NCBI GenBank assembly: GCA_020201365.1
Contig: JAIVGV010000317.1
Coordinates: 1-10,212, forward strand
DNA: 10,212 nt
DNA from: Acidobacteriota bacterium
GTDB taxonomy: Bacteria; Acidobacteriota; Blastocatellia; Pyrinomonadales; Pyrinomonadaceae
Direction: 5' to 3'
The notes under the pieces are model-generated. The model searched no databases. It was not told where the DNA came from and worked only from the letters and a program-made list of their open reading frames with translations. Below are positions 1-8,200 of this stretch, piece by piece (positions within the stretch are counted from its first letter, which is position 1; every line of letters starts with the position of its first letter). The translations under genes were made by a program, and so were the position numbers.

Positions 1-1
1 C

Positions 2-3000
2 ACGATCTCTTTCCGCAACCGCGGCTCCGTCACCGCCCGCAACGTCCTCGCCGCCGACGATCTCCCCGCCGGTCTCGAATACGTCGCGGGCTCGCTCAGG
101 CTCGGCGCGCGCTCGCTCACCGACGCCGCTGACTCCGACGAAGGTCAGCTCGCGAACAACTCGCGCCGCGTCGAAGTCCGCCTCGCGCAGGTGCGCGCCG
201 ACGAGCTCGTCACGATCTCGTTCCGCGCGCGCGTCACCGGCGAGGCTCACTCCGGCGAGGGCGCGGTCAACGTCGCCGCGCTCACGGGCGACAACGTCGA
301 GCGCACGAACTCCTCCGCCGCGACCGCGGTCGTCAACCCCTTCGGCGTCGTCTTCGCCGGTCGCTCCGGCGGCTCGACGACCGTCGCGGGCGCGCGCGTC
401 TCCCTGCTCACCGCGCCGGCGACCGACTCCGCGCTCGCGACCGTCCCCGGCATCGGCTTCGTGCCGAACGCCGCGAACGACAACCCGTTCACCACGCCCG
501 CGGGCGGAACCTTCGGCTTCGCGCTCTCGCCCGCGCAGCTCGGCGCGGCGGGCGCGCCCGCGACCTACTACGTCAACGTCTCGGCGCGCGGCTACCGCAC
601 GCGCATGATCGCGTTCACCGTCGAGCCCGCCGCGCTCGGTCTCTACACGGCGACCGTGCGCGCGCTCGACGATCAGCCGCTCGCCGAGGCGGGCAGCTAC
701 GCGCTCACGGACAAGGCCGTCACGCTTGAGAACCTCGCGAACGTCGCGCTCAACATCCCCCTGTTCGAGACGCAGACGCTGGAGATCACGAAAGCCGCCG
801 ACCAGCAGCGCGCGGAGATCGGCGACGTGGTGACCTACCGCGTCCAGCTCCGCAACACGACGCAGTCCGCCGTCCGCGACATCAGCGTGCGCGACCAGCT
901 CCCGCAGTCGTTCCACTACGCCGAAGGCACGGCGCTCCTGCAAATCCCGCCCGCGCCGAACCAGACGATCGCGCCCGAAGTCTCCGGCAACACGATCACG
1001 TTCCGCCTCGCGTCGCTCGCCGCCGGCGAAACCGCCACGATCACCTACCGCGTCCGCATCGGCGCGAACGCGCAGGAAGGCGATCAGGTCAACTCCGCCA
1101 CGGTGGTCGCGCACTTCTCGACGGGCGAAGAGATCACCGCGGGACCCGCCCACGCCACGGTGCGCGTCAGCAACGGCATCTTCTCCACGCGTCAGATCGT
1201 CATCGGTCGCGTCTTCGTTGACGCGAACGGCGACGGGCAGTTCGACAAGGGCGAGCGACCCGTCCCCGGCGCGCGCATCTACCTCGACAACGGGCAGTCC
1301 GTCATCACCGACTCCGAGGGGCTCTACAACCTCCCTTCGGTCGAAGACGGCGCGCACGTCATCTCGCTCGATCCCGTCACGATCCCTTCCGGCTTGATGC
1401 TCACCGACGCGGGCGCGCGTTCGGGGCGCAGTTGGACGCGGCTGCTCCGCACGCCCCTCGGCGGCGGCACGATGCTCCACCAAAACTTCGCGCTCACGCG
1501 CGCCGAAGCCGGAGACGACGCGGCACAAAACAGGTTCGACGCTAATGAGAACGACGCAACGTCGAACGAGGCCGTAGGGGCAGGGCTCGTCCCTGCCCGC
1601 AGCGACCGACAGGTCGCTCAAACCGCCCGCGATCATTCAACGTCGAACGGTAACGATTCTCCGCCCGCGCTGGCGCGCGGCGGGCAGGGACAAGCCCTGC
1701 CCCTACAAAATCCTTCCGACGCAGCGTCGTCCAGTTCGACGGCGAATGCTTCAGACGCCGATAAGTCGCGCGTCGTCAGGAGCGCGGACGTGCCGCAACT
1801 TAACGCGGGCACTTACGAGGTCGAGTCGAAGGAGACGCTGGAGGCGGTCGCGCCGGGCGATGTCGTCGTGGTGAGCCCCGCGAATAACGAGGTCGTCTTG
1901 CAGCCCTCGATGACGGTCGTCGTGCGCGTGGCGGAAGGCTGGTCGGCGTGGTTGGAGCTGAACGGCTCGCGCGTCGGCGACGCGAATGTCGGCGAGCGGC
2001 GCGTGGATCACAAGAACAGGGTCACGACGCTCCGCTTCGTCGGCTTGAATCTGAAGCCGGGACAGAATTCCTTGCGCGCCTTCGCCGTCTCGCCCGACGG
2101 CGCGCCCGGCAAAGCCGCCGCGCTCAGCGTGCGCGGTCGCGGCGCGGCGCGCCGACTTGAGATCACGCCGGAGCGCACCGAACTTCAGGCGGGCGGGCGC
2201 GACTCGATGCTCGTGCGCGTGCGCGCCTTCGACGAGTGGGGTAACCCCGCCGCCGACGGACTCGTCGGCCTCTCGACGACGGGCGGCTACTTCGAGCGCC
2301 ACGCGACGGGCGACGACGCGGGAGACAAGACGAACCACGCGGCGAACGACAAGAACCAGACGGGCGACGAGCACGCCGACGCGAGCAAGGGCGAGAAGTC
2401 GCGCGCGCTGAAGACGGCTGATGAAGTCGCGGCGGAACAGACCGAGTTGCAGCCGACGCAGGTCGCCCTCTCCTTGCGCGGCGGCGAGGCTGTCGCGCGC
2501 CTCTTCTCGGCGGGCGCGGTCGGTCAGGGCGAGCTGCTCGCGAAGAACGGCGAGGTGGAAGCACACGAGCGCGTGCGCTTCACGGCGGAGTTGCGACCGA
2601 CGATCCTCGTCGGGCTCGCGGAGGCTTCGGTCGGTCGCGCCGCGCCGGAGAACAGCTTGCGCGGCGAGCACGGCTTGTTCCGCAGCCACATCGAGTTCTT
2701 CTACCGCGGTCCCGTCTTCGGCAAGAACCTGCTCACGCTCTCCTACGACAGCCAGCGTTCCTTGAACCGCACGATGGGGCGCGATCGGCTCTTCGGCTTC
2801 GACCCGCTGGATCGCGTCTATCCCGTCTTCGGCGACTCTTCGACGCGCTTCGACGAGGTCGAGTCGAACTCCAAGCTCTACGCGCGCGTGGATCGCGGTC
2901 GCTCCTACGCGATGTTCGGCGACTTCGAGTCGGACATGACCGACACCGCGCTCTCTGCTTACGGTCGCAAGCTGACGGGCGTCAAGGTTCACGTCGAGAA

Positions 3001-5206
3001 CGCGGGCGGCGACTTCGTCACCGTCACCGGCGCGCGCCCCGACACCTCTTTCGCGCGCGACGTCTTCCCCGCGAGCCGACTCGGACTCCTGCAGCTCTCG
3101 CACGGCGACGTGCTGCAAGGCTCGGAGCAGGTCTTCCTCGAAGTCCGCGACCGGCGCAACCCGGAGGTCGTCCTCTCGCGCGAGCCGCTCGTGCGCTCGG
3201 TTGACTACAACCTCGATCCGCTGTCGGGTCAGATGTTCTTCATGCGCTCGATCTCGGCGTTCGACTACGATCTCAACCTCGTGCAGGTCGTCGTCACCTA
3301 CGAGCACCGCGCGGACGGGATGACTTCGGGCGTCTATACGGGTCGCGCGTCGAAGCATCTGATGGGGATCGGTCTGCGGCTCGGCGCGTCTTACGTCGAG
3401 CAGCGGCAGGAGCAGGGCTCGCCCTACCGCCTCGAAGGCTTCGACGGCGAGCAGTCGCTCTGGGATCACGGCGCGCTCAAGTTCGAGTACGCGCGCAGCG
3501 CGGGCGACATCACGACGGGCGGCAACCTCTTCGGGGGCGCCGAGCGCCACGCGGGCGGCAGCGCCTACAGCCTCCAGCTCAGGCAGCCGATCAAGTATTA
3601 CAACTCGGAGCTGCGCGCCAACTACGCCCGCGCCGACGAGGGCTTCTTCAACCCGTTCGGCGGAACCGTCACGCCCGGCTCGCGCCGCCTCGACGCCACG
3701 CTCGACATCAAGCCGCGCCCCACCTCCACGCTCCGCCTCGGCTACGCCAACGAGCGCAACCACACGGCGAACGTGGACAACGAGCGCGACACCTTCTCGC
3801 TGCTCTGGCAGCAGTCGTTCGGCGACAAGTTCCAGGGCTTCCTCGGCTTCGACTACCGCCACCTCACCGACTCGCACGGCGATCACGACATCAGCTCGGA
3901 GCTGCTGACCGTCGGCGCGCAGTACCGACCGACCGACAAGCTCGAAATCTCCGCCAAGCGCGAGCAGAACCTGTCCGACTCCGATCCGACCTTCCCGAAC
4001 CAGACCACGCTCGCCGCGCGCTACAAGTGGGACGCGCGCACCAACCTCTTCTTCACCGAGCGGCTCGCCTCCGCCGCGATCGTCCCCATCGGCGACACGG
4101 CGCAGACGGGCTTCGCCGGAACCAGCTCGCGCCGCGAGACGGCCATCGGCGTCGAGACCCGTCTCGGCAAGTACACGAACGTCGTCAGCCGGTACCAGAT
4201 CGAGAACGGCATCGGCGGCACGGACAGCTTCGCCGTCCTCGGCTTGCAGAACAAGCTGCCCGTTGATAAAGAAATCTCGCTCGACTTCGGCTTCGAGCGC
4301 GGCTTCCACCTCGCCGGAAACGGCGCGAGCTTCACGGCGGGCGCTTTGGGCGCGACGTGGATGCCCTCGAAGAACATGCGCGCCACCGCGCGCTACGAGC
4401 TGCGCGATCAGACGGGAGGGATCGGTCAGCTCCTCTCCGTCGGCGCCGCCGGGCGACTCGGCGACGGCGTGACGACGCTCGCCCGCGTCCAGTGGTCGCA
4501 CGCAGATCTTTCCGGTCGGCAGAACGACTCGTTCGTCGCGACCGCCGCCATCGCCGTCCGCCCCGTCGAATCCGACAGCCACGCGATCCTCTTCAGCTAC
4601 ACCGAGCGCTCGCTCTCGCAGTCGGGCTTAAGCGGGCAGAGCCCGACGACCGAGCACTCGCGCACGCTCTCGACCGACGGCTACTGGCAGCCCGTCAAGG
4701 ACACGGAGCTTTACGGTCGCTTCGCCCTCAAGTTCGGCGGCAACTCGCGCGACGGCTTGATCAACGCCTCGGCGCTCAGCTACATTGCGCAACTGCGTAT
4801 GCAGCGCCGCCTGCACCGCGCCTTCGACGTGGCGGGCGAGGGGCGCATGATCGTCCAGCCCTCTTCGCACACGGCGCGCACGTCGGTCGGCGCGGAACTC
4901 GGCTACTGGATTCTGCCGGACGTGCGCCTCGGCTTCGGCTACAACTTCACCTCGCTCACGGAGCCCGCCGGGAGCCTCGTCGTCTCGCAGCCGCGCGGCT
5001 TCTACTTCACCATCTCGACCAAGCTCTCCTCCCTCTTCGATCTCTTCGGCACCTCCCCGCGCGGCCTCGCGCCCGCCGACAACTCCGGCGACGCCAAGCC
5101 CGCCGACGAGAAGCAGCCGGACGACAAGCAGCAGGGCGGCGCGACGAACGAGCCCGCCAAGCAGGACGACACGAAGCCGCCGACCGACGGCGCGAAGAAG
5201 CCATGA
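2..5206 (+). CDS. Giant outer-membrane protein: DUF11/Ig-like surface region fused to a C-terminal beta-barrel (5' end missing)
   Basis: Probable outer-membrane surface protein; exact role unknown. The frame is open from base 2 and the first codons already encode the core of a DUF11 repeat (TISFRNRGSVTARNV), so the start and signal peptide lie upstream. The GTG at 191 falls inside that domain and is not a credible start. Domains by base: DUF11 2-340; carboxypeptidase-regulatory-like beta-sandwich 341-770; DUF11 779-1170; SdrD-B/regulatory-like domain 1190-1500 with an EF-hand-type loop; low-complexity linker 1500-1800 containing a REP doublet; Ig-like 1850-2150; Big_1-like 2157-2610, interrupted by a charged insert; then about 800 residues of alternating amphipathic strands rich in Tyr/Phe/Arg/Asp (2660-5050), ending in the aromatic strand GFYFTISTKL. 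A Pro/Asp/Lys-rich tail of about 50 residues follows. I see no cysteine in the product. The motif around YPVFGDSSTRFDE (2820-2865) recalls large invasin-like barrel proteins, from memory. Barrel and domain calls are inference from sequence patterns. It overlaps the next gene by ATGA. Confidence 0.85.
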   Translation, partial: TISFRNRGSVTARNVLAADDLPAGLEYVAGSLRLGARSLTDAADSDEGQLANNSRRVEVRLAQVRADELVTISFRARVTGEAHSGEGAVNVAALTGDNVERTNSSAATAVVNPFGVVFAGRSGGSTTVAGARVSLLTAPATDSALATVPGIGFVPNAANDNPFTTPAGGTFGFALSPAQLGAAGAPATYYVNVSARGYRTRMIAFTVEPAALGLYTATVRALDDQPLAEAGSYALTDKAVTLENLANVALNIPLFETQTLEITKAADQQRAEIGDVVTYRVQLRNTTQSAVRDISVRDQLPQSFHYAEGTALLQIPPAPNQTIAPEVSGNTITFRLASLAAGETATITYRVRIGANAQEGDQVNSATVVAHFSTGEEITAGPAHATVRVSNGIFSTRQIVIGRVFVDANGDGQFDKGERPVPGARIYLDNGQSVITDSEGLYNLPSVEDGAHVISLDPVTIPSGLMLTDAGARSGRSWTRLLRTPLGGGTMLHQNFALTRAEAGDDAAQNRFDANENDATSNEAVGAGLVPARSDRQVAQTARDHSTSNGNDSPPALARGGQGQALPLQNPSDAASSSSTANASDADKSRVVRSADVPQLNAGTYEVESKETLEAVAPGDVVVVSPANNEVVLQPSMTVVVRVAEGWSAWLELNGSRVGDANVGERRVDHKNRVTTLRFVGLNLKPGQNSLRAFAVSPDGAPGKAAALSVRGRGAARRLEITPERTELQAGGRDSMLVRVRAFDEWGNPAADGLVGLSTTGGYFERHATGDDAGDKTNHAANDKNQTGDEHADASKGEKSRALKTADEVAAEQTELQPTQVALSLRGGEAVARLFSAGAVGQGELLAKNGEVEAHERVRFTAELRPTILVGLAEASVGRAAPENSLRGEHGLFRSHIEFFYRGPVFGKNLLTLSYDSQRSLNRTMGRDRLFGFDPLDRVYPVFGDSSTRFDEVESNSKLYARVDRGRSYAMFGDFESDMTDTALSAYGRKLTGVKVHVENAGGDFVTVTGARPDTSFARDVFPASRLGLLQLSHGDVLQGSEQVFLEVRDRRNPEVVLSREPLVRSVDYNLDPLSGQMFFMRSISAFDYDLNLVQVVVTYEHRADGMTSGVYTGRASKHLMGIGLRLGASYVEQRQEQGSPYRLEGFDGEQSLWDHGALKFEYARSAGDITTGGNLFGGAERHAGGSAYSLQLRQPIKYYNSELRANYARADEGFFNPFGGTVTPGSRRLDATLDIKPRPTSTLRLGYANERNHTANVDNERDTFSLLWQQSFGDKFQGFLGFDYRHLTDSHGDHDISSELLTVGAQYRPTDKLEISAKREQNLSDSDPTFPNQTTLAARYKWDARTNLFFTERLASAAIVPIGDTAQTGFAGTSSRRETAIGVETRLGKYTNVVSRYQIENGIGGTDSFAVLGLQNKLPVDKEISLDFGFERGFHLAGNGASFTAGALGATWMPSKNMRATARYELRDQTGGIGQLLSVGAAGRLGDGVTTLARVQWSHADLSGRQNDSFVATAAIAVRPVESDSHAILFSYTERSLSQSGLSGQSPTTEHSRTLSTDGYWQPVKDTELYGRFALKFGGNSRDGLINASALSYIAQLRMQRRLHRAFDVAGEGRMIVQPSSHTARTSVGAELGYWILPDVRLGFGYNFTSLTEPAGSLVVSQPRGFYFTISTKLSSLFDLFGTSPRGLAPADNSGDAKPADEKQPDDKQQGGATNEPAKQDDTKPPTDGAKKP
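1574..1706. repeat. REP doublet (REPIN/BIME-like palindromic element) inside the coding sequence
   Basis: Two arms, 1574-1600 and 1680-1706, are inverted copies matching at 26 of 27 bases. Each arm is itself a hairpin: GTAG (1574-1577) abuts the stem GGGCAGGG (1578-1585), a 5-base loop and CCCTGCCC (1591-1598). The other arm mirrors this, with stems at 1682-1689 and 1695-1702, then CTAC (1703-1706). A third hairpin lies between them (1601-1618). GTAG at the foot of a GC-rich hairpin, doubled in inverted orientation, is the known plan of REP elements moved by RAYT/TnpA_REP transposases. No such transposase is in the window. The element is translated in frame as Ala/Gly/Pro/Arg-rich sequence (VGAGLVPARSDRQ at the left end). 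Its outer length of 133 bases is not a multiple of three. Structure is seen directly; family assignment is inferred. Confidence 0.82.
1601..1618. repeat. Internal hairpin of the REP doublet
   Basis: AGCGACC (1601-1607) and GGTCGCT (1612-1618) form a perfect 7-bp stem closed by the tetraloop GACA. It directly follows the left REP arm, so the left half of the element would fold as two adjacent stem-loops. The stretch encodes SDRQVA in the host protein. It is probably part of the mobile unit, but that is inference. Confidence 0.6.
5203..5206 (+). promoter_or_regulatory. ATGA stop-start overlap (translational coupling)
   Basis: The ATG of the second surface-protein gene (5203-5205) overlaps the TGA of the barrel gene (5204-5206). 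No clear Shine-Dalgarno sequence precedes it; the bases upstream are only mildly purine-rich (GCGAAGAAG). Ribosomes finishing the barrel gene are therefore likely to re-initiate here, which would tie the amounts of the two proteins together. Coupling is inferred from the overlap. Confidence 0.8.
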
Positions 5207-8200
5207 ACGCGGACGCGGGCGCGCACAACGGAACAGCCGGACGCACGCGGCGCACGCTTGACGCGGCGCGCGGCGGCGTCGCGCGCACGATTCTCGCGCG
5301 CGCCTTCATGCTCCTCTGCCTCGTCTGCCTCTCGGCGGTCGCCGCGCGCGCCGGCATCACCGTCACGCCGACCACCTGGAACGTCATCGGGCTCGACAGC
5401 AACAAGCCGACGACGCAGGGACCCGACACCTTCCAGATCGGCGCGCGCGCCTGCAACACGGGCGCGACCGCGCTGACCAACCTGACCGCGACCTTCGTCT
5501 GGGACAGCGCCAACGCCTTCATCAACCTGAGCGGCGCGAGCACGCAGCAGTCGCGCTCGCTCGCCGCCGGGGCGTGCGTGGACTTCTACTTCCAGGCGGT
5601 CATCACGCGCAACTCCGCCGCCTTCGACACCGCGCGCCGCTACCACATCACCGTCACCGCCGACGGCGGCTTCTCCGCGAGCACGCCCACGCCGCGCGAG
5701 CTCTACGTCGAGCACCTGGTCTCGCAGGGGCGCAACAACGTCACCTCGATCACGGGACCGACGACGGTCAACGTCGGGCAGACCTACCAGTACACGATCA
5801 ACTCGACGACCGCGCCCGGCGGCTACCCGCAGTTCGAGGCGTTCCTCAACCTCTCGAACGTCGTCTTCCAGGTGCTCTCGATCCAGACGACCTACACGAC
5901 GCCCGCCGGAGCCACCAACGACAAGTTCTACGCCGACGCCTGCGGCTGGCAGAACAACCCGACGCTCCCGAACTACCGCAGTTGCGTCGGTCCCGCGAAC
6001 TACGTCGGCGGCAAGGCGGGCGACGTCGTCTCCTCGACCTACACCGTCAAGATCGTCGGCGGCTCGGGCACGACGACCACCGCCGGATCGCTCATCCTCG
6101 ACTTCTCGGGGAGCAGCTACCACTACGACTCCGGCTCCGGCATCACCGTCACCGTCCAGCCGCCGCAGGTCACGCTCTCGAAGATCGCCAACCCGACGAC
6201 CGTCATCACCGGCGCGAACGTCTCCTACACGCTGCGCCTCACGAACGCCGGCGCGTCCGCCTACACGATCACGGACTTCACCGACACGCTCCCCACGAGC
6301 CCCGCCCAGCCCACGTATGTGACGAACACCTCCGCCTACAACGGCGCGGCGATCTCGAACCCGTCGGCGAGCGGCGCGACGCTCACGTGGTCGGGCACGT
6401 TCACCGTCCCCGCCGGCGCGTCGCGCGATCTCACTTACACGCTCACGATGCCCGCGACTTCAGGCTCCTACGTCAACAGCGCCGTCGCGCACATTGACTA
6501 CGTGCAGATCGACACGACCGCGACGCCCAACGACAACTCGCCCGCGAGCGCGACCGTCTCGGTCATCCCGCGCACGTCCGGTCTCACCATTACCCCCGAC
6601 GCGGGGACGCGCCCCTCTGTGGTTCAGGGGCAAGCGACCGCACTATTTAATTTCCGCGTCACTAATACCGGCAACTTCACCGATCAAGTCCGCTTTTTAG
6701 CCAACGGCGCGAGCGCGCGGGTGACGGGGCCCGCCGCCATTACGGATATCGTGATAGATACCGACGGCAGCCAGACCGTCACCGCAGCCGACACCGACAT
6801 CAAGAACAACGCGGCGGACGTGCTCTCGGCTCCGCTGGCGCCAAGTGGTTTCATCAACGTCATCGTCAGAATCCTCGTCGACCTGACGGCGACGCAGGGC
6901 GACGCGATCACCGTCACGCTCGGCGACGCCGCCACCGGCGGCCCGACTTTCGACGACCAAGCCGCGAACAGCTCCGCCAACGAAGTGCGCACCGTTTCGA
7001 CGGCATCATCCAACGGCTTGCGCGAAGCGCGCGGCGACATGACCGCGCTCGTTGATAACGACGCCCAGATATTTGTGAACATGACCGTGCCGGGTGGCCC
7101 CGTGCCGCTCGGCTCGGACATAACCTACACGTTAAACGTCTCCAACCCCGGACTGCGCGATCTCAGCAGCCAGACTTTGACCAACGCCCCCGCCGGTTTA
7201 AACTCAGGCGTCTTCATCATCGATCCGATCCCCCCCGACACCGTCTTAAAGAGCGGTCAGGTGTTCCCCGCCGGTACGCTCTACACCACCTCACCGCTTT
7301 CGGTCGGTCCGCTCACAGCCGTCTGGACGACGACGCTTCCCGCTGACCTCACCACCCTCACGCGCGTCGCCTTCAACGTCGGTCCGACGCTCGCCGTGGG
7401 GGCGTCAAGCGCCTCGATCAACCTGACCGTGACGATCACAACGAACGACGCCACGAACCCCATCCGGGCCATCGCCGACGCGTTCGGCCGTAACAGCCTC
7501 GGCGCGGGGCTGACGGATCAAACGGGCGACATCTCGCGGAGCGCGGGCGACGGGAACGCCAACTTTAACGAGGGCCCGCTGCGGGGCACCATCGACGGCG
7601 ACGGCGTCATCCAACTGACGACGCTCCAAGCGGTCGGCGGCGTGCTCCTCGGTCCCCTCGGTCAGCCCGGCGCGGTCGGCCCCACCAACAGCAACGACGA
7701 CTACACGAACCGCAGCGTCACCGCCGGTATCGCGGGCGTTGCGCCCGGCGGCACGACGACGGTGGGCAGCACGCTCGTCTTCACTAACACGTTGCGGAAT
7801 ACCGGCAACGCCGCCGACACGTTCACCCTCACCGCGCCGACCGTGCCCGCCGGCTTCACCGTCGAGATCAGCACGGACGGTGGCGCCACTTACACGACGC
7901 TGCAGCCGGGCAACGGCAGCGCGAGCATCACGGTAGGTTTCGGCGCTTCGGTCAACGTCCTCGTGCTCGTCATCGCGCCGAGCGGCATCCCGGTGCTCGC
8001 GCCGTACGCCGCCGTGATTCGCGCGACCTCGACCAACACGCCCGCCAGTTTTAACGATACCATCGACCGCGTCTATACCGGCTACGTCCGGCTCGACAAG
8101 ACCGTGACCGTCAGCAACACGACGGGCATCGGCGGCGCGACCGATCCCGTGTCCGGCGCAGTGATCACCTGCTCAATCACTTACACCAACGTATCCTCCA

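Larger units (their letters stand above)
1534..1741. repeat. Octamer GTTCGACG in four copies flanking and within the REP doublet
   Basis: GTTCGACG occurs at 1534-1541 and 1734-1741, and its reverse complement CGTCGAAC at 1560-1567 and 1641-1648. The first pair can form an 8-bp stem with an 18-base loop. The two inverted copies sit in a longer 12-base direct repeat (CAACGTCGAACG at 1557-1568 and 1638-1649), 81 bases or exactly 27 codons apart. The repeats cover the part of the linker where codon use is least GC3-biased, suggesting that the inserted or duplicated segment is larger than the REP doublet. In this GC-rich background a single octamer is unremarkable; the clustering is the observation. 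Confidence 0.5.

Noticed and set aside
191..193. GTG as the start of the barrel gene
   Set aside because: It lies inside a DUF11 domain whose strands begin upstream; the frame is open to the window edge and no signal peptide follows this GTG.
1574..1706. CRISPR repeat or intrinsic terminator as an explanation for the palindromes
   Set aside because: There are only two copies, in inverted orientation, with no spacer array. They lie in the middle of a coding sequence with no T-run.
1751..4582. Open frame of 943 codons on the - strand, opposite the barrel gene
   Set aside because: It is rich in Arg, Ala, Val and Glu with no recognisable domain or hydrophobic pattern. Long antisense open frames are expected opposite genes with extreme third-position GC. 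The + strand frame carries clear DUF11, Ig-like and barrel features.
4357..5202. Upstream extension of the second surface gene into the barrel gene
   Set aside because: The frame is open but the translation is Arg/Ala-rich shadow sequence. The ATG at 5203 gives a proper signal peptide and the ATGA overlap.
5002..6123. Open frame of 373 codons on the - strand across the junction of the two surface genes
   Set aside because: Arg/Val/Asp-rich shadow of the two + strand genes, with no domain or plausible start context.
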